The notes under the pieces: model-generated
The model's input: only the letters and a program-made list of their open reading frames with translations
What the model was told of the DNA's origin: nothing
Databases searched by the model: none
Source of the DNA: CAISOG01 sp044375625
Lineage (GTDB): Bacteria > Pseudomonadota > Alphaproteobacteria > CAISOG01
Length of the DNA: 26,784 bases
Assembly: GCA_044375625.1 (NCBI GenBank)
Contig: JBILMH010000023.1
Location: forward strand, 1 to 26,784
Direction: 5' to 3'
Translations under genes and position numbers: made by a program
Shown: positions 7,367 to 14,547 of the stretch, piece by piece
How the letters are laid out: each line of letters starts with the position of its first letter
Position numbering within the stretch: position 1 is the stretch's first letter

Positions 7367-10006
7367 CTATTTGGCTTTTGCGGGAGCCTTTTGGGCAGTT
7401 TTGGCGGCACTGGCGCGGGGGGTAGATTTCGCGGGAGCCTTGCGGGTGGTGGGCTTGCTGCCCCCCGTTTTGCCTGAACCCGCCCTGCTGGCTTTGGCGG
7501 GGGTAAGCATAGCCATCGCCGATTCAAACGTCGGTTCGGGATCGGTTTTGTTCAGCCGTATCCGCTTTTTGCCCCATTGCACGATGCGGCCAAAGCGGCT
7601 TTTTTGCAGCACGACATCGCCGCCATCGGGATGTTGCCCCAGGATGGTTTGGTTGGCCGCCCGTTTTTCGGCCGCCTCCGCCAACAACACCACCGCGCGG
7701 TTCAGGCCGATGGCCATCAAATCCTCGTTCTTAGGCAGGCTGACAAACTTATCCTCATGTTTCAGATAGGGGCCAAAACGCCCCACATTGGCGATGATCA
7801 TAGTTTGGGTCTCAGGGTGCAACCCCACCTCCCGCGGCAGGCGCAACAACTGCTCCGCCGCCGCCATATCGATGGTTTGCGCGTTGGCATTGGGGGGCAG
7901 GCTGACCCGTTTAGGCTTTTCCGACGGGTTGGCGGGATCAACCTGCCCCACCTGCAAATAAAATCCATAGGGCCCTTGATGCACCGCGACCGTCTGCCCA
8001 TCGGCCAGCGTTCCCAGTGGGCGGGGGAAACCGACCGCCCGCTCTGTTATCGACGCGCCATCCAACGACTCTTCCCCACCCTGGCCATTGGCCGCCGCGC
8101 CAAAGGGGCGGGTAAAAGCACAGCCAGGATAGTTGGAACAGCCAACAAAAGCCCCAAACTTGCCCAGTTTCAGGCTAAGGCGGCCATCGTCACAGACGGG
8201 ACAACGGCGCGGATCCCCCTGCCCCTCTACTGGCGGAAAAATCAACGGCGCCAGCGATTCGTTCAAGGAGTCCAGAATGTTGGTGATGGTCAGCTTGCCC
8301 GCCTCATCCACCGCCGCCTTAAACGGCAACCAAAAATCCCGCAACAACTGCTGCCAGGCTAAACTGCCACCCGACACATCATCCAATTGGTTTTCCAGCG
8401 CGGCGGTAAAATCATATTCGACATAGTGATCGAAAAAGTTGCTCAAAAAGCTGGCCAGCAGGCGCCCGCGATCCTCTGGCACAAACCGCTTTTTCTCCAG
8501 CCGCACATAGTTCCGTTCTTGCAAAACCTGGATAATACTGGCGTAGGTGGATGGGCGACCGATCCCCAACTCCTCCATCTTCTTCACCAAGCTGGCCTCT
8601 GAATAGCGGGGCGGCGGCTCGGTAAAATGCTGGCTGGGGGTGACAGCGCGGGTGGCAACCCCATCGCCCTGTTGCAGCGGGGGCAGCGCGCGATTCTCCT
8701 CCTCCGACTCATCATCGCGCCCTTCCTGATACAGCTTCAGATAGCCGTCAAAGCGCATCACCATGCCGGTGGCGCGCAGGCCGACGGTACCGTCAGGGTT
8801 CAGCAGGTCAACGCCGGTTTGATCCATCACCGCCGCCGCCATCTGGCTGGCCAACGCCCGCCGCCAGATAAGGTCATACAGCCGCGCCGCATCAGGTTCC
8901 AACGTGCGCGCAACCATCTCCGGCGTACGGGAAAAGTCGGTAGGCCGAATCGCCTCATGCGCTTCTTGCACATTCTTGGCCTTGGATTTGTATCGGCGGG
9001 GCTGCTCCGGCACATAGGCGTCGCCATAGGATTTGCCGATATGCTGGCGGGCGCTCGTCAACGCCTCCTCCGCCATATACAGGCCATCGGTACGCATATA
9101 GGTAATCAGGCCAACATTTTCCCCCTTCACCTCAACCCCCTCATACAACCGTTGTGCCAGCTGCATGGTGCGGGTGGTGGACAGCCCCAATTTCCGTGAG
9201 GCCTCCTGCTGCAAGGTTGAGGTGGTAAAGGGCGGCGGGGGGGTGCGCTGCACCGTTTTGGGTTCCAGCTTCGCAACCGCAAAGGCGGCGGCCTGAATCC
9301 GCGCCACCGCAGCATCAGCACTGGCCTGATTGTTCAGGTCAAATTTGTCCAGCTTGCGGCCATCCAACTGGCTAAGGCGCGCCACAAAGCCCTGCCCATC
9401 CTTCGACGCCAACTGCACCTCAATCGTCCAGTACTCCTGCGGGCGGAATCGCTCAATCTCACTCTCCCGCTCCGCAATCAGGCGCAAGGCGACCGATTGC
9501 ACCCGCCCCGCTGATCGGCAGCCAGGCAGTTTGCGCCACAACAGGGGCGACAGGGTAAAGCCAACCAAATAGTCCAACGCCCGCCGCGCCAAATAGGCCT
9601 GGATCAAATGCTGATCCAACTCACGCGGCTTGGTAAAGGCCTTCAGGATGCTTTGCTTGGTGACCTCGTTAAAGGTTACCCGCTCCACCCGCGTTTTGCC
9701 CAATTGATTTTGGCCGCGCAGGCTTTCCAACACGTGCCAGGAAATCGCCTCCCCCTCCCTATCCGGGTCAGTGGCCAGCACCAGGGTTTCCGCACCCTTC
9801 ACCGCCTTGGCAATCTCACGCATTTGTCGGCTGCCGCGATCGGCCAGCTCCCAACTCATGGCAAAATCTTCGTCTGGCCGCACCGACCCATCTTTAGCGG
9901 GCAGATCGCGGACATGGCCATAGGAGGCCAACACCCGATACTCTGGGCCCAGATATTTGCCAAGGCTTACCGCCTTAGAGGGCGATTCCACCACCACCAC
10001 TTTCAT
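7367..10006 (-). CDS. topA: DNA topoisomerase I (type IA), TopA
   Basis: Relaxes negative supercoils by single-strand passage. The N-terminal Toprim domain has VESPSK (Glu7) and the acidic triad in ATDPDREGE (Asp80, Asp82, Glu84). The active-site Tyr is residue 303 in GLITYMRTDG. PGCRSAGRVQSVALRLI and GIGRPSTYASII are also typical. A single zinc ribbon, CPVC...CSNYPGC, lies near residues 610-640. It is followed by the alphaproteobacterial repeats LGTLADGQTVAVHQGPYGFYLQVG and GRFGPYLKHEDKFVSLP, then a basic Lys/Ala/Pro/Thr-rich tail of about 50 aa that should bind DNA non-specifically. At 879 aa it is near family length. ATG 10006 has AGCAGG upstream. The leader contains one copy of the 43-bp repeat. 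In many alphaproteobacteria topA follows plsY and dprA; neither is here. Confidence 0.97.
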   Translation of the reverse strand: MKVVVVESPSKAVSLGKYLGPEYRVLASYGHVRDLPAKDGSVRPDEDFAMSWELADRGSRQMREIAKAVKGAETLVLATDPDREGEAISWHVLESLRGQNQLGKTRVERVTFNEVTKQSILKAFTKPRELDQHLIQAYLARRALDYLVGFTLSPLLWRKLPGCRSAGRVQSVALRLIAERESEIERFRPQEYWTIEVQLASKDGQGFVARLSQLDGRKLDKFDLNNQASADAAVARIQAAAFAVAKLEPKTVQRTPPPPFTTSTLQQEASRKLGLSTTRTMQLAQRLYEGVEVKGENVGLITYMRTDGLYMAEEALTSARQHIGKSYGDAYVPEQPRRYKSKAKNVQEAHEAIRPTDFSRTPEMVARTLEPDAARLYDLIWRRALASQMAAAVMDQTGVDLLNPDGTVGLRATGMVMRFDGYLKLYQEGRDDESEEENRALPPLQQGDGVATRAVTPSQHFTEPPPRYSEASLVKKMEELGIGRPSTYASIIQVLQERNYVRLEKKRFVPEDRGRLLASFLSNFFDHYVEYDFTAALENQLDDVSGGSLAWQQLLRDFWLPFKAAVDEAGKLTITNILDSLNESLAPLIFPPVEGQGDPRRCPVCDDGRLSLKLGKFGAFVGCSNYPGCAFTRPFGAAANGQGGEESLDGASITERAVGFPRPLGTLADGQTVAVHQGPYGFYLQVGQVDPANPSEKPKRVSLPPNANAQTIDMAAAEQLLRLPREVGLHPETQTMIIANVGRFGPYLKHEDKFVSLPKNEDLMAIGLNRAVVLLAEAAEKRAANQTILGQHPDGGDVVLQKSRFGRIVQWGKKRIRLNKTDPEPTFESAMAMLTPAKASRAGSGKTGGSKPTTRKAPAKSTPRASAAKTAQKAPAKAK

Positions 10007-10036
10007 TGTTGCCTGCTCACCTTAAAGATATCGTTC

Positions 10037-10079
10037 GAAGGCGACTCTAATCACAGCTGCATCGTTTTGCAGCAAAAAA
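10037..10079. repeat. 43-bp direct repeat, copy 1 (upstream of topA)
   Basis: Identical over 43 bases to 11070-11112 and in the same orientation. It begins GAAGGCGACTCTAATCACA and ends in a run of A. It contains inverted arms GCTGCA (10056-10061) and TGCAGC (10068-10073) around the 6-base centre TCGTTT, plus a GANTC site (GACTC). It lies 31 bases upstream of the topA start and just past the 3' end of the protease-like gene. Confidence 0.95.
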
Positions 10080-10124
10080 AAGCGTAGGCTATAAAATCCT
10101 CCACGGATCTATTCGTGAATGTAT

Positions 10125-11003
10125 TTACGCATCAAATTCTTGCAAAGAGCTATGGTTGATTACCTTCATCTGCATGCGCAAAAAAATGCTGATTGGCAGC
10201 AGGCAAGTGGCGATCAGCAATAACCAGGCGATTACTTCTAAAGGCATGTGCAGCAGTCGAGAAGCAATTACCAAATCATTATCTACAAAACTTTTTCCCT
10301 GCAAGTAATTTGATCGGAAAAATGGATTAAATATAATATTATGATAAAATCCAGCGCTATAAAAAACAAAGAAAAAACCCAAAAAGGCCAAAACCAACCT
10401 ATCAAACCGATTGTAAGAAAAATTTAAAGGATTTAAGCTGGTGTAAAGCAACCAAGTAGCGCTTACCAATTCACCTCCATGACCCATTAACACAAGAAAA
10501 ATCTGATCGAGGCCAGTGAATAGTGCAATCCATTGAATGGTTAAAAATATAATAAGAGCCAATCTCCACCTAGGAAATGGACGAAAAATTATTGCAATAG
10601 CAATTAAAGTCAAATCAATTAAAGCTAGCATGAAATAGGATGGATCATGCCAGTAAGTCATGCCACCACCATCTCCAAAATCAAAAGAAGGTATTGCCAT
10701 TCTTCCAAAATACCATGCAGCAACTGTGTGACCGCATTCATGCAACAAAATTGGCAAATAAGAAGCTAAGTTTGAAAGCAGTGGCATTGAACTAAGACCA
10801 AAAGCCGCTATAAATCCAATAAGCCAAAGACTTAAATTAAATTTACAATCATATTTTATAATCTTATCTGTATTTAGAATCTTTTTGTGATCATACAAAC
10901 TTATTGCACGATCCACATCACGCTCAACATTACGATCATTAAGCAAGCCTAAAGATTTATCAAAAGAACGACCAGTTTCTTTGTCCATGTTCGCCAAGTC
11001 CAT
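10125..11003 (-). CDS. Membrane zinc-metalloprotease-like protein (HExxH, M50-like), orphan
   Basis: 292 aa from ATG 11003; TTG 11018 and ATG 10988 are alternatives. A hydrophilic N-terminus of about 55 aa is followed by roughly six hydrophobic segments, so it is an inner-membrane protein. ILLHECGHTVAAWYFG (HECGH at residues 88-92) is an HExxH zinc motif lying within or next to a membrane segment, as in site-2-type M50 proteases. A later LMGHGGELV (about 173-181) may supply a further ligand. The canonical M50 NPDG-like motif is not seen, so this may be a divergent or separate family; substrate unknown. The gene is strikingly AT-rich against its GC-rich neighbours and is framed exactly by 43-bp direct repeats, which implies insertion into the topA leader. 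It is co-oriented with topA and could be transcribed into it. Confidence 0.75.
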   Translation of the reverse strand: MDLANMDKETGRSFDKSLGLLNDRNVERDVDRAISLYDHKKILNTDKIIKYDCKFNLSLWLIGFIAAFGLSSMPLLSNLASYLPILLHECGHTVAAWYFGRMAIPSFDFGDGGGMTYWHDPSYFMLALIDLTLIAIAIIFRPFPRWRLALIIFLTIQWIALFTGLDQIFLVLMGHGGELVSATWLLYTSLNPLNFSYNRFDRLVLAFLGFFFVFYSAGFYHNIIFNPFFRSNYLQGKSFVDNDLVIASRLLHMPLEVIAWLLLIATCLLPISIFLRMQMKVINHSSLQEFDA

Positions 11004-11069
11004 AATTTTACTGCTCAAATAATTTTGACCAGATTAAACTGTTTTCTAAATAAAGTGCAACAGCTGAAA

Positions 11070-11112
11070 GAAGGCGACTCTAATCACAGCTGCATCGTTT
11101 TGCAGCAAAAAA
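11070..11112. repeat. 43-bp direct repeat, copy 2 (upstream of the protease-like gene)
   Basis: Perfect duplicate of 10037-10079. Inverted arms are at 11089-11094 and 11101-11106 around TCGTTT. It lies 66 bases upstream of the protease-like start codon. Bases immediately outside the 43 differ between the two copies (C versus A on the left, A versus G on the right), so the duplication has sharp edges. Copy-to-copy spacing is 1033 bp. Confidence 0.95.
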
Positions 11113-11211
11113 GTTCAGCACACCCCCGCCGCCGCCTAGCATTTCAATGGTTTTTTAACCGTTAATTGGGTTAGACTGGATGCTACCGCCATTTTCTTGA
11201 GCCCAAAAACC

Positions 11212-11856
11212 ATGCTTTCCCAACGCTATTTCGACCGATTCTATGATTGGATTGTTCGGCCGGCCAACACCATTAAAGACATCGAAAAGGTTTATCACTT
11301 TGCCACCGATGCCTTTGGCAACACCGCTTTCCCCTTGGATCAGCTAAAGGCTTGGCACGATCGCTATCCCGAAGGGCGCCGATTGTTGTGCGATGGGGAT
11401 TTGTTGTTGGGCTATATCAGCCTGTGGCCTATTGATGCCCAACAAGCGCATCATTTTTGCCAGGGGACGCTATCGGAACGGGACTTGCTGCCCATGACCG
11501 CCAACCAAGTTGCCCAACAAGGTGCTCAGCACTGGTTTCTCAGCAGCATGATCATTGAGCCCGCCCTACGCAGACCGATTAAGGACAATCCGATTGGCAT
11601 GATGTTGGCGATGGCGTTAAACAGCTGGGCAGAAAGTGGGCGGCTTCAGTACCCCGTCACCGTCTTTACCGCCGCCTATTCGCCAGAGGGCGAGGCGTTG
11701 TTGCGACGTTTTGGCTTTGATCTTACCCGATCCGCCGACCAAATGGTGGATGGCGATCCCCTCTACTGCCGATCGGCTGCCAGCAAAAATGAGCTGTTTG
11801 AGATCTTTGCCCAGCGCGGCATTCCCCATTTGTTTGACAGCGGCAGCGACACTTAG
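11212..11856 (+). CDS. GNAT-like acyltransferase-fold protein
   Basis: 214 aa from ATG 11212; TTG 11197 is an alternative, and neither has a clear ribosome binding site. The pattern fits a GNAT fold. It has an early DAFGNTAFPLDQLKAWHDRYPEG helix region, strands LLCDGDLLLGYISLWPI and HWFLSSMIIEPALRRP, a helix with GMMLAMALNSWAESG where acetyl-CoA would sit, and the late VTVFTAAYSPEGEALLRRFGFDL typical of the GNAT C-terminus (new residue, then 'xxRFGF'). The canonical R/Q-x-x-G-x-G/A loop is only loosely present (RRPIKDNPIGMM), so activity is uncertain and the substrate unknown. Its stop overlaps the serS stop on the other strand by four bases (11853-11856). Confidence 0.6.
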   Translation: MLSQRYFDRFYDWIVRPANTIKDIEKVYHFATDAFGNTAFPLDQLKAWHDRYPEGRRLLCDGDLLLGYISLWPIDAQQAHHFCQGTLSERDLLPMTANQVAQQGAQHWFLSSMIIEPALRRPIKDNPIGMMLAMALNSWAESGRLQYPVTVFTAAYSPEGEALLRRFGFDLTRSADQMVDGDPLYCRSAASKNELFEIFAQRGIPHLFDSGSDT

Positions 11857-13178
11857 GCCAATTCTATCGCCTTAAGCCCCCCCATATAGGGTTGCAGCAC
11901 GGTGGGAATGGCCACGCTGCCATCCGCCTGTTGATAGTTTTCCAGCACCGCGATCAGGGCGCGACCAACCGCCACCCCCGACCCGTTCAGGGTGTGGACG
12001 AATTCAGTAGAGCCAGATGAAAGCCCCGATAATAATTCTGAAGTTTTCGAAAATTTTATCGTCGACGTGTCGACACGACGATAGCGTGCCCGCATCCGTC
12101 GTGCCTGAAAATCACCACAGTTGCTGCAGCTGGAAATCTCGCGGTAGCGGTTTTGGCCAGGCAACCAGACCTCCAAATCATAGGTTTTTCGTGCTGAAAA
12201 TCCCATATCGCCCGTGCATAACAACATGACACGATAGGGCAGCTCCAGCCGTTTCAACACCTCCTCCGCGCAGGCGGTCATCCGTTCCTGCTCGGCCTCA
12301 CTGTCTTCGGGCTTGGTAATGCTGACCAACTCCACCTTAAAAAATTGGTGTTGGCGGATAAAGCCGGTGGTGTCGCGCCCCGCCGCCCCAATTTCTGACC
12401 GAAAACAATAGCTGCCCGCCGTTAGCCGCATCGGCAATTCCCGCTCATCCATAATGCTGTCCATCACCATCGTGGTCAGCGATACTTCTGCGGTTGGAAT
12501 CAACCAGCGATCATCGGTAGTTCGGAACATGTCTTCAGAAAATTTGGGCAATTGACCCGTACCGTAAAGCGCTTGATCGCGCACCAACAGCGGCACATCA
12601 ACCTCGGTATAACCAAACTCACGGCTATGCAGATCCAACATGAATTGCGCCAGGGCGCGGTGCAGGCGTGCGACCCCACCCTTTAAAAAAGTGAAACGGC
12701 TACCCGATATTTTGGCGGCGGTTTCAAACTCCATCCCGCCCAATTTGGGTGCCAACACCTCATGCGATTGCGGGGTAAACTCATAGGTTCTGATGTTTCC
12801 CCATCGGCGAACCTCGATATTGGCTGCCTCATCCCCCCCATCGGGGACACCGTCGGCGGGTAGATTGGGCAGGAACTCTAAGGCGCGCTGCAAATCCAAC
12901 ACCGCCTGTTTGCTCTCCTGCTCCCGCTCCGCCAACTCCTCCTTCAGGGCGGCCACCTGCGCCATCAGGGCTTCGGCATCAATCCCCTGCCGCTTAAGCT
13001 GGCCAATTTCCGCCGACAGGCGATTGCGGGTCGCCTGCAACTCCTCCACCCGCGTGATCGCCGCCCGCCGATGATCGTCCAACACCAACAGCTCCGCGGA
13101 GAATCCCTTTAAGCCCCGACGTGCCCAACCTGCATCAAACCAATCGGGTTGGGCGCGGATCAAATGGATGTCATGCAT
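11853..13178 (-). CDS. serS: Seryl-tRNA synthetase
   Basis: Charges tRNA-Ser (and tRNA-Sec where present). The N-terminal coiled-coil arm (about residues 30-105, rich in Arg/Glu/Gln/Leu) binds the long variable arm of tRNA-Ser. The class II core has motif 2 (CFRSEIGAAGRDTTGFIRQHQFFKVE) and motif 3 (HTLNGSGVAVGRALIAVLENYQQADGSV). At 441 aa it is a little longer than E. coli SerRS (430). The excess includes an in-frame insertion of about 16-18 aa between RARYR and EFVHTLN (12006-12077 on the map), which carries palindromes unlike the rest of the gene. ATG 13178 has a GGAG upstream. It follows tatC by 26 bases in the same direction, as in other alphaproteobacteria. Confidence 0.96.
   Translation of the reverse strand: MHDIHLIRAQPDWFDAGWARRGLKGFSAELLVLDDHRRAAITRVEELQATRNRLSAEIGQLKRQGIDAEALMAQVAALKEELAEREQESKQAVLDLQRALEFLPNLPADGVPDGGDEAANIEVRRWGNIRTYEFTPQSHEVLAPKLGGMEFETAAKISGSRFTFLKGGVARLHRALAQFMLDLHSREFGYTEVDVPLLVRDQALYGTGQLPKFSEDMFRTTDDRWLIPTAEVSLTTMVMDSIMDERELPMRLTAGSYCFRSEIGAAGRDTTGFIRQHQFFKVELVSITKPEDSEAEQERMTACAEEVLKRLELPYRVMLLCTGDMGFSARKTYDLEVWLPGQNRYREISSCSNCGDFQARRMRARYRRVDTSTIKFSKTSELLSGLSSGSTEFVHTLNGSGVAVGRALIAVLENYQQADGSVAIPTVLQPYMGGLKAIELA
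12044..12082. repeat. Palindromic insert inside serS
   Basis: Within the in-frame SerRS insertion there is a perfect TTTTCGAAAA (12044-12053). A compound hairpin follows at 12058-12082: ATCGTC and GACGAT arms around the perfect palindrome GTGTCGACAC (12067-12076), with a 3-base bulge on one side. The local composition is AT-richer than the rest of serS. It resembles in form, not in sequence that I can verify, the palindromic elements known to insert in frame into Rickettsia genes. Confidence 0.6.
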
Positions 13179-13204
13179 GGGGGTCAGGCTCCGTGTTTTT
13201 TAAG

Positions 13205-14020
13205 CTATTCTTCGGGGATATCGGGGACGGCTGGTCGCAAAAACCAGCCCGCCGCCACAATCGACAATTCGTACAACAAAATCATGGGAATGGCCAGGCT
13301 CAGCTGGCTTAGCACATCGGGCGGGGTCATGACGGCGGCGATTACAAAGGCGGCCACAATGGCATGGCGGCGGCGTTCGCGCAGGTCGGCCACCGTGATG
13401 ACGTTGGCGCGTATCAGCAGCAGCAGCACGACGGGCACCTGGAAACACAGACCAAAGGCCAGCATGAAATGCACCACCAGCTCAAGATACTGATCCAATT
13501 TGGGCTCCAACTGCACGGGCAACCCCGCTATATCGCCGCCCGTTAAAGTCTGAAAACTAAGGAAGAAATGCCATGCGGCGGGAAACACCACCCAATAGGC
13601 AAAGGCAATCCCCACCCCAAACAAAATCGGTGAGGCAATCAAAAAGGGCAGCAGCGATCGCCGCTCATTCGCATACAGCCCTGGCGTCACAAACCGCCAC
13701 AGCTGGGTGCCCGCCATCGGCAGGCTGAGCAGCAGAGCGCCGTAATAGGCCACCTTAATCCGCACCAAAAAGGCCTCGGCCAAGCCCGTCGTAATCATGC
13801 GATGGCTGACCCCTGGCTGTTGCGCCGCCATCGCCGCAAAGGCATCGGCCAGCGGGCTGGTCAGCACCGCCAACAACGGCTCCGCCAGCAGATAGGCACC
13901 AACAAAGGCGGCAACAAAGAAAATCAGGCAGTAAATAAGGCGCCATCGCAGCTCCGCCAGATGCTGCCACAGGCTCATTTCCGCGAAATCGCTGGCCTTG
14001 GAAATTTTGGGATTACTCAT
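13205..14020 (-). CDS. tatC: Sec-independent protein translocase TatC
   Basis: Core receptor of the twin-arginine export machinery; it binds the RR signal peptide together with TatB. 271 aa with six hydrophobic segments. The N-terminal MSLWQHLAELRWRLIYCLIFF matches the conserved 'HLxELRxRL' cytoplasmic start, followed by LRLSLPMAGTQLWRFVTPGLYANERR-like and PAAWHFFLSF regions, and a C-terminal AFGLCFQVPVVLLLLIRANVITVADLRERRRHAIVAAFVIAAVMTPPDVLSQ, which is diagnostic for TatC. The start ATG overlaps the tatB stop (14017-14020), so the two are translationally coupled. serS follows 26 bases downstream. Confidence 0.96.
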   Translation of the reverse strand: MSNPKISKASDFAEMSLWQHLAELRWRLIYCLIFFVAAFVGAYLLAEPLLAVLTSPLADAFAAMAAQQPGVSHRMITTGLAEAFLVRIKVAYYGALLLSLPMAGTQLWRFVTPGLYANERRSLLPFLIASPILFGVGIAFAYWVVFPAAWHFFLSFQTLTGGDIAGLPVQLEPKLDQYLELVVHFMLAFGLCFQVPVVLLLLIRANVITVADLRERRRHAIVAAFVIAAVMTPPDVLSQLSLAIPMILLYELSIVAAGWFLRPAVPDIPEE

Positions 14021-14439
14021 TGGGATGGTTTATCGGGGGATTGGGGTTTTTTCGGCGCCGCCTTTGATTTGCTGCTGGCCGCTTTGGGAGTGAGGTTAGT
14101 GGTGGACTTGAGGATCGGCTTAGTTGTTGGCTTGGCAGCGGTTTTCGTGGGCAGCTTACCCCCAATTTTCTCAGCGGTTTTCGGCGCGGGCTTAGACGCG
14201 GACTTTAGCGCGGGCTTTGGCGTATCGGCCATCGGATTTAGGCGTGGATCAATCCCTAAGCCACTTTCGATAATTGATTCGTTATGCAGCTGCCAACGCC
14301 AATGATTAATCTGCCCCTGAATTTTGCCTATCCAGCGACCCATGCGGCGCATCAAGGGCAACAACTCTTCAGGCCCCAACACCACCAGCGCGACCGCGGC
14401 GATTAACACCAGCTCGCTACCCGCTACATCCAACAACAT
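14017..14439 (-). CDS. tatB: Sec-independent protein translocase TatB
   Basis: 140 aa. A short N-terminal transmembrane helix (about residues 8-22), the Gly-Pro hinge (LGPEELLPLMRRMGRWIGKIQGQI) and an amphipathic helix identify the TatA/B family. The leading SEL and the GPEEL-to-RRMGRWIGK pattern fit TatB rather than TatA. The last 75 aa are a Lys/Ala/Pro/Thr-rich, probably disordered tail (KPAPKTAEK, KPTTKPILKS). The ribosome binding site GGGGAGGG lies just upstream (about 14444-14452). It overlaps tatC by ATGA. Alphaproteobacterial clusters normally have tatA just before tatB, but here the upstream side is the divergent nuoI gene. Confidence 0.92.
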   Translation of the reverse strand: MLLDVAGSELVLIAAVALVVLGPEELLPLMRRMGRWIGKIQGQINHWRWQLHNESIIESGLGIDPRLNPMADTPKPALKSASKPAPKTAEKIGGKLPTKTAAKPTTKPILKSTTNLTPKAASSKSKAAPKKPQSPDKPSQ

Positions 14440-14494
14440 GTCACCCTCCCCCTATCTTTTGCCATCTTCACCGCATAAAGCCGTTTTTGTCATC

Positions 14495-14523
14495 TTGCTT
14501 TTGCTGATGATTCGTCCATAGTT
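14495..14523 (+). promoter_or_regulatory. Candidate promoter for nuoI
   Basis: TTGCTT (14495-14500) and ATAGTT (14518-14523) are separated by 17 bases, a loose sigma-70-type spacing, in the 108-base divergent region between tatB and nuoI. The match to consensus is modest and other placements are possible. Confidence 0.25.
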
Positions 14524-14532
14524 TAAATTCAT

Positions 14533-14542
14533 TAAAGGAGGT
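14533..14542 (+). promoter_or_regulatory. Strong ribosome binding site of nuoI
   Basis: TAAAGGAGGT is a near-perfect anti-16S match 5 bases before ATG 14548. It is the strongest Shine-Dalgarno in the window and fixes the nuoI start. Confidence 0.85.
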
Positions 14543-14547
14543 AGGGC

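Noticed and set aside
7577..8362. 261-codon plus-strand ORF opposite topA
   Set aside because: Antisense to the TopA C-terminal domains; composition typical of the reverse strand of GC-rich coding DNA.
10056..10080. Hairpin plus A-run in the 43-bp repeats as an intrinsic terminator
   Set aside because: On the minus strand, where both genes are read, the T-run precedes the stem rather than following it; on the plus strand the stem is followed by A, not T.
10037..11112. Integron gene cassette with attC sites
   Set aside because: The repeats are perfect direct copies of 43 bp and lack the attC core-site words (GTTRRRY / RYYYAAC) and imperfect long palindrome; no integrase is in view.
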